Shown here: piece by piece, positions 58,907-64,000 of the stretch
How positions within the stretch are numbered: the first letter of the stretch is position 1
Layout: every line of letters begins with the position of its first letter
NCBI RefSeq assembly: GCF_025698545.1
Contig: NC_068572.1
Location: 6,014,001-6,078,000, forward strand
Direction of reading: 5' to 3'
Source of the DNA: Gossypium raimondii
Taxonomy: Eukaryota; Streptophyta; Magnoliopsida; Malvales; Malvaceae
DNA length: 64,000 nucleotides
Program-made: the position numbers and the translations under genes
The notes under the pieces: model-generated
What the model saw: the letters and a program-made list of their open reading frames with translations, nothing else
The model's database searches: none
What the model was told of the DNA's origin: nothing

Positions 58907-60630
58907 CTAAAATATTATCCCGTTTCACAATGTAGATTGCTTGATTCTTAGGGTTTTAGAAGAGGTGGATTGATTTGATACCAAATCGAAATTTGCATGG
59001 TTAGTTAGTTAGTTATATAAATTGTAGTACGTGAAACCAAAGGCTTGCATGCGTTGGATGTTAAAACACCTCAAATTCATTAATGGGGAAATTGATAAAT
59101 TTTGTTCATCTTTATTTAGTTAACATTTTTATTCCTATAATTAAAAAAAGAGTTAAATACAACATTCTCTAATTCGGATTAAATAAATATATTTTATATT
59201 TTTAATTTTCAATTTTTTATACAATATTAGCGGTGGGGTAATATCAATTTGAATTCGTGTCAAACAAATATTTGGTAAGAACTTTAATCACCGCTTCATA
59301 CAAGTTCATACCCGTACCCAAAACGATTTTGATACAATAGCATATTTTTTTGACCCATACCCAAGACTAACAAAAATTATGGATTTGTAACCGATTGAGT
59401 CTTAACTTGGTTGGTATCGACATTGTTACCAATATAGAGAGACATGAGCTCGAGCGCGTTTATCCTCCTATTTAAGGGTTGGTATTATATTAAAAAAATT
59501 ATGGATTTATAAAACTATAATTAAGAATATTAATGAATCTATTGATTTGAGCTTTAATTTAATCGACAACGTTACTATTGCAATAATCGAGGGGGATTGG
59601 AGTTCGAGTATGTATAAACATGTATTATCTCCCATCTTATGGGGTATTAAGAATTTACGGGTAGTATAAGAATCGTGCTTAAAAAAAAGAATATTAATGA
59701 ATCCGAGTCAACCAGTTTTACACTTAAGAGATCCATTTAAGGATGATATCGCTTTAATTATCAATTTTAAAATTTTCATACTTTCCATCATAATTTGATT
59801 CAATTTTCAGTTTTTCATATTAATTATTGGTTTTAGAATTTAAAATTTTTTAACAAAATGAGATTTATTTTAATTCTGATTATTTTCAGAAAAGTTTATT
59901 TTATGTCTCTTGAATATTATTTGACAAAGTTTCAAATTTTGTCAAAAATATTAAAAAATTTTCAAGTCAATAAAAATAATCAATAACATTTATATGATAT
60001 TTTTATATAGAACTGATAAGTTTTTCTTTCACTATTTAAATATAGAATATTTATTTTATATCATAAAATATTAAAATTAATTATAAATTAAATAAAAAGT
60101 AAAATTCAGTTCAATTTCAGATAATTACTAATTTTTGACTTGCATTATATAAACCGTCCACACACCTTGGTTTGAGTTGGTTTTCAAATTTTTTCTTGTT
60201 AAACCCTAAATTCATTTACAATTTTAAAGTGTAAACTATAAAACCAAATTATATATATTCAATTGAGATATATATCTTATTATGTTTTACTTATATAAGT
60301 ATTTATTTTCTTAACAAATTAACTTTTATTATGAATAAAAGGTGTTAGAGGGAGCAAATACCTGAATCAGCTTAAGAAACTGACCATGATCATAGCCAAG
60401 AGACAAACTCAACACATGTACAATGCCTACACCATTTTGAAGAACCCCTAAGCTTTAATCCATCTCAACTAAATTCAAACCAAGCAAAAAATACACCTCA
60501 TGTGTATGAAGAAGTGTAGATGGTGGCCTTTTCTAGAATTCAATCCTTCATCAAGTTGAGTGCATTAGAATTAGAAGCAAAATAGAACCATATCATAATT
60601 CATCTACTTGGAACTTAACCCATGTTTCTT
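58907..60630. other. Intergenic DNA and MO25 promoter
   Basis: The MO25 promoter and 5' UTR occupy the left few hundred bases. The rest is AT-rich with no supported ORF or bounded repeat. Confidence 0.5.
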
Positions 60631-60632
60631 AC

Positions 60633-60685
60633 TATATAAAACCTTCTCTTGACATCATCATCATTAAACCCTAAACCCTAAACCC
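60633..60685 (+). promoter_or_regulatory. TATA box and telo-box cluster
   Basis: CTATATAAAACC (TATA at 60633-60640) is followed 25 bp later by AAACCCTAAACCCTAAACCCC (60665-60685). The second is a plant telo-box/interstitial-telomere motif common at the 5' ends of growth-related genes. The spacing suits a Pol II start near the telo-box. The first ATG (60712) opens only 15 codons (MSQGSMLFLFRLHFN). The unit that would be transcribed is unknown. Confidence 0.5.
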
Positions 60686-61585
60686 CAACGAATCCCCTGG
60701 AGACCCCGGCCATGTCTCAAGGCTCAATGCTTTTTCTATTTCGTTTGCATTTCAACTAGCTTGCTCAGCAACACGTTTTCATCACCTAAAGCTATCAAGT
60801 CTAACTCCTTTCCAAGAGTCGAGGTTGCTTTTGCTTCGGCTAGTAGAGCTACTTCCTCTTGTTGCCGTAAACCTTGTTTCAATCAACAGTATAAGTATAC
60901 ATAAGTGCTATACAGGTAATAAAGAACCTATAAAGCCAAATGTTGAGAGGGTTTGAAGATTGGAATGGGCCAAGCTTCAGAAGAGAAAGGTGTCTTATAT
61001 GTAGGACAATGTTATCTTTCTCAAACTCCAACAATGTGTTATCGTTTCAACAAGATTTTTGTTTGGAAAATTTTAAATCCATAGGAATTGCAGATGTGAT
61101 GGTCAGAAAATTTTTGGGTAAACAATCATTAATTTAATTTGATCAGGAAGAAATGAAGTCCTGATGCTTACAATGGTAATGGGAATGGTTATAATTTTGG
61201 CAAAGAACTACAACTTGTAGAATCGATGGTGTTCCACTACAATAACCTCATCTTTATGAATATTGTTGTCAACAGGGGCGTTGTGTTGAAAATTGAAGAT
61301 GAACATCTAGAGGGCCAATATTTTTCTAGAAAAAATCAACAGGATCATGTGGTGATGATATTATTTATTTATTAAAGCTCTTGTATGTCTAACTTAGATT
61401 TGATTATTATTATTATCGAAAATATCTTGGATTGCATTTGTTTCAAGTTATGTTTTATTTGTTGTTTGAATAAGAGTTGAGACGAAAAAATAGAACAACA
61501 TAGTTTATGTGAGAATTTACAAGGAGAGAAAGAAAATCAACTCATGTTAATTCAATTTGGATTCATCAATTTTACATCTACGGAG
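60686..61585 (+). other. Unassigned stretch downstream of the TATA/telo-box
   Basis: Contains an open stretch of about 65 codons at 60940-61137 (MLRGFEDWNGPSFRRERCL) and a shorter Cys-containing reading ending SSCCRKPCFNQQYKYT near 60900. Neither has a recognised domain or a convincing start. This could be a non-coding transcript or a decayed gene. Confidence 0.35.
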
Positions 61586-61590
61586 CCCAA

Positions 61591-61794
61591 GGGCGAAGCC
61601 AGAAATTATTTTGAGGGAGGCTGAATTAAATTGTATATTTTTATGATAACTTATATCTTATATTTTTATAATTTTGGGGGCAAAGTGTAATTTTACTATT
61701 ACTAATTTAAAATTTTATAAATTAGAAAGGGGTCTAAATGAAAAAATTTCCATTTTAAGGGGGCCAAGGTCTTTGCCAACCCCCTAGCTTTACC
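61591..61794. repeat. Small MITE-like repeat, copy 1
   Basis: Begins GGGCGAAGCCAGAAATT and ends CCCCCTAGCTTTACC, roughly inverted ends (GGCGAAGC / GGTAAAGC). The interior TTTTGGGGGCAAAGTGTAAT and TTTTAAGGGGGCCAAGG is a common dicot short-repeat pattern. A related copy is at 62288-62512. Family name not certain and no clear target duplication. Confidence 0.5.
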
Positions 61795-62287
61795 ATTGAC
61801 AGAGAGTCTCGCTCAAAGAATGATTTTATTAGCAGTTAACATAATAGAACTCTTAAATTAAGTTCAATATACCTTCAGGGCCAATGGATAATTGCAGCCT
61901 CAAAATTGCACCCAATTATTAGAATCACTCTCCTAAAACCTTTAAACTTTTCAAAGAATGTTTAAGAAAAGAGTGTCAAAATACTGATTACATGATCAAC
62001 TCCATGGCAAATAAGTCTCCTAAAGCAAATCTGATCCTTTAAGATATCAAGAAGTTCTGATGGAAGTAAAACTTTTAATTCAAGTCAAAATTGTCAGATA
62101 ACTTTAAACTATTTCAAATATAGTTTTTCTTTGTTCACAAAAACATGTCCAATGTATCCTCTATTTGCTGCTTAATTGGAAATATTTATATATTATCTTT
62201 ATACAAGTTAAAATTGCCAACAAAATAAGATATATTTTATATGTATAAAATCTTTTGTTAAAGAGTGAATGAATAGTTAGCTTAGAG

Positions 62288-62512
62288 GGCGTAGCTAGGG
62301 GCTGTAGGGTTCTGTCCCTAAAATAATTTTTTATTTAAATTTTTAAAATTTTTAAAATTTAAAATTAATAAAGATAAAATTACACTTTATTCCTCTAAAA
62401 ATAATAAAAATTTGATTTAATCTTTTAAAATTATAAATTCTATTCAAATAGTAAAATTACATTTTCTTGAAATATAATTTTGAACCTCTAGAAAAATTTT
62501 CTAACTTCGTTC
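62288..62512. repeat. Small MITE-like repeat, copy 2
   Basis: Begins GGGCGTAGCTAGGGGCTG and ends TCTAACTTCGTT, roughly inverted. Its interior of TAAAATTACACTTTATTCC and AATTTAAATTTT-type text parallels the copy at 61591-61794. More diverged than copy 1. Confidence 0.45.
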
Positions 62513-63077
62513 TTGTTTACTTGAACAATTTGATTTCTTATTTTAATTGGATAGGTGAATATATATCAATTTTATTTTTAATAAAAATGTGGGATTTTAA
62601 GATTATGCAATTGATTTTTTTTATTATAAATATTGTTTTAAACCTAAAATAAAATTAAATGAGGCCGTTGTGATGATATCGTATAATCAGATCGCTAGCT
62701 AATGGGATCACCCATAATTTGAGGCAATATTGTGAGATAGAAACGATCTCTCCCTACACTCAAGCTCTTCCTTCCATGGCTAATAACTGAAGCTTTCCAT
62801 TTGTGACATGGGACACTACTATTATTTCGGATCACCAGATGACCATTTCTTAACCCTTTCCCTGTTCCAACAACCAAGGACCACGACCACCTCAAAAACC
62901 TACCCGCCCCCTTACACTCTCTTTTAGCCTTTGCCTCCTTCCTTCATTTTTGAGTTTTTTTTCTCAACAAAATCAAAAACCAAAAGTGGACCAATAGTTG
63001 CAGACACATCATGCCTTTCCCATGGCGTCCTTTGGTTTCATGACTCTTTTCTTCTGTCTTCTTATCCACAGACATTG

Positions 63078-63107
<30 letters not shown>
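63078..63107. repeat. (ATT)10 microsatellite in the RhoGDI leader region
   Basis: An uninterrupted ATT run about 75 bp before the RhoGDI start codon, in the probable 5' UTR or core promoter. Confidence 0.95.
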
Positions 63108-63108
<1 letters not shown>

Positions 63109-63182
63109 TCGTTAGCTGTCTCTCCTCGACAACGCTTTGATGTTTGGTACTGCATTTTGATGTTGTGTTGGATGAGCAGTTG

Positions 63183-64000
63183 ATGTCTTTGGCCGTTGGA
63201 GCTGGTCCAAGTTCCAGCAATATGGATGACAAAGCGGGCTCTGCTGAAAAAACGACCACCAACCACCGTCCAGAGAGCGATGATGATAACGAAGAGGAGA
63301 ATCGCAATTTGCATTTGGGTCCTCAGTACACTCTCAAAGAACAGCTTGAAAAAGATAAGGTTAAATCTTCTTTTTTTTTTTTTTGGTACACACACACATA
63401 TCCATTACATTTTACATGCATGCATGAATGCCTACAATTTTACTATCATTATTCTATGTTGGTGATCGTTGCGTGAGTGTAGGATGATGAGAGCTTAAGG
63501 AAATGGAAAGAACAGCTTCTTGGAGGTGTGGATATTAACAACATTGGAGGTACTTATTATGTTTAGTTAGATTGTGTGTATATATATATGAGCTAATTTT
63601 AAAGAATTTGCAGAATTTGACATGGAAATAATGGTCTCCATTATATTACAGAAACACTTGAACCGGAAGTGAAGTTCCTTAGTGTGGCAATCGTGTCACC
63701 AGATAGGGAAGACATAGTTCTTTCAATCCCTGCAGATGGAAAGCCCGAGGGTTTATGGTTTACACTGAAAGAAGCTAGCCATTATCGCTTGAAGTTCTCT
63801 TTCCAAGTTAGCAACAACATTGTATCTGGTCTCAGGTACACTAACACTGTCTGGAAAACTGGTGTCAAAGGTAAACATTAATTCTAAACCCTCTCAATAT
63901 GTAATAATAATTCATCCCCCAAAACTGTTTCCAACATAATAAAATTCAATCCTTTTCTTTTGGGGTTTCAGTTGACAGCACAAAAGATATGATTGGAACT
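63183..64000 (+). CDS. Rho GDP-dissociation inhibitor (RhoGDI), 5' part
   Basis: Exons seen: 63183-63359, 63483-63549, 63652-63870 and 63972 to the window end, all in frame with GT-AG borders. RhoGDI extracts prenylated ROP/RAC GTPases from membranes and holds them inactive in the cytosol. The N-terminus is acidic and disordered (PESDDDNEEENRNLHLGPQY), then the helical arm TLKEQLEKDKDDESLRKWKE and LLGGVDINNIGE. The immunoglobulin-like fold begins with EPEVKFLSVAIVSPDREDI, GLWFTLKEASHYRLKFSFQV and SGLRYTNTVWKTGVKVDSTK. Plant RhoGDI1/SCN1-type order. The C-terminal third lies beyond the window. The MSLAVGAG start is chosen because no in-frame ATG upstream fits the family. Confidence 0.92.

Overview
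The window is nuclear DNA of a dicot plant. It is AT-rich, its host genes have many short exons with GT-AG introns, one segment is integrated chloroplast DNA, and the spaces between genes are packed with nested transposons. The gene models and repeat types would suit a Malvaceae genome such as Gossypium, but that assignment is inference. I ran no searches: family names rest on recognised motifs, and exon borders were set by eye from GT/AG sites and reading frame.

Host genes, left to right: the 3' end of a CONSTANS-LIKE (COL9/10-type) CCT gene (338-1435, +); a two-RRM glycine-rich hnRNP-like gene (23264-25457, +, 337 aa); a 12-exon plastid-type SET-domain methyltransferase gene (43729-48953, +, 490 aa); a second two-RRM hnRNP-like gene (51342-53641, +, 479 aa); a tRNA-Leu(CAG) gene (54855-54935, +); an 11-exon MO25/CAB39-like gene (55881-58855, -, 347 aa); and the 5' part of a RhoGDI gene (63183-64000, +) that runs off the end. 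Short gene fragments are an antisense NF-YB piece just beyond the SET gene and an F-box/FBD piece inside a Harbinger-type element.

Mobile DNA fills about 2.4-23 kb and 26.8-43.5 kb. 2460-9658 is a broken Ty3/gypsy (Athila-like) LTR retrotransposon on the minus strand. 15.25-16.44 kb is plastid DNA containing a whole-length but decayed ycf4. Three Mutator-like elements (MULEs) share one unusual plan: a plant mobile domain (PMD) gene on the plus strand converging on a mudrA transposase gene on the minus strand. They are A (about 11-14.9 kb, ends lost), B (16618-23074, perfect 9-bp target duplication) and C (30349-43505, 8/9-bp duplication). The PMD gene holds the place that mudrB holds in maize MuDR. 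B and C each end about 200 bp upstream of a host start codon, mudrA end first.

Secondary insertions sit inside the MULEs: a 5.5-kb hAT with a nearly complete transposase gene (32675-38211) in the PMD gene of C; a 417-bp related hAT MITE in the PMD gene of A; a 681-bp hAT-type MITE in a mudrA exon of C; and a 170-bp fold-back MITE in B. A 3.1-kb Harbinger-type element lies at 26803-29929. The parts not explained are mainly 9.66-10.95 kb, 49.3-50.7 kb and 58.9-62.9 kb. The last contains two copies of a small repeat and a TATA/telo-box promoter-like site with no convincing ORF.
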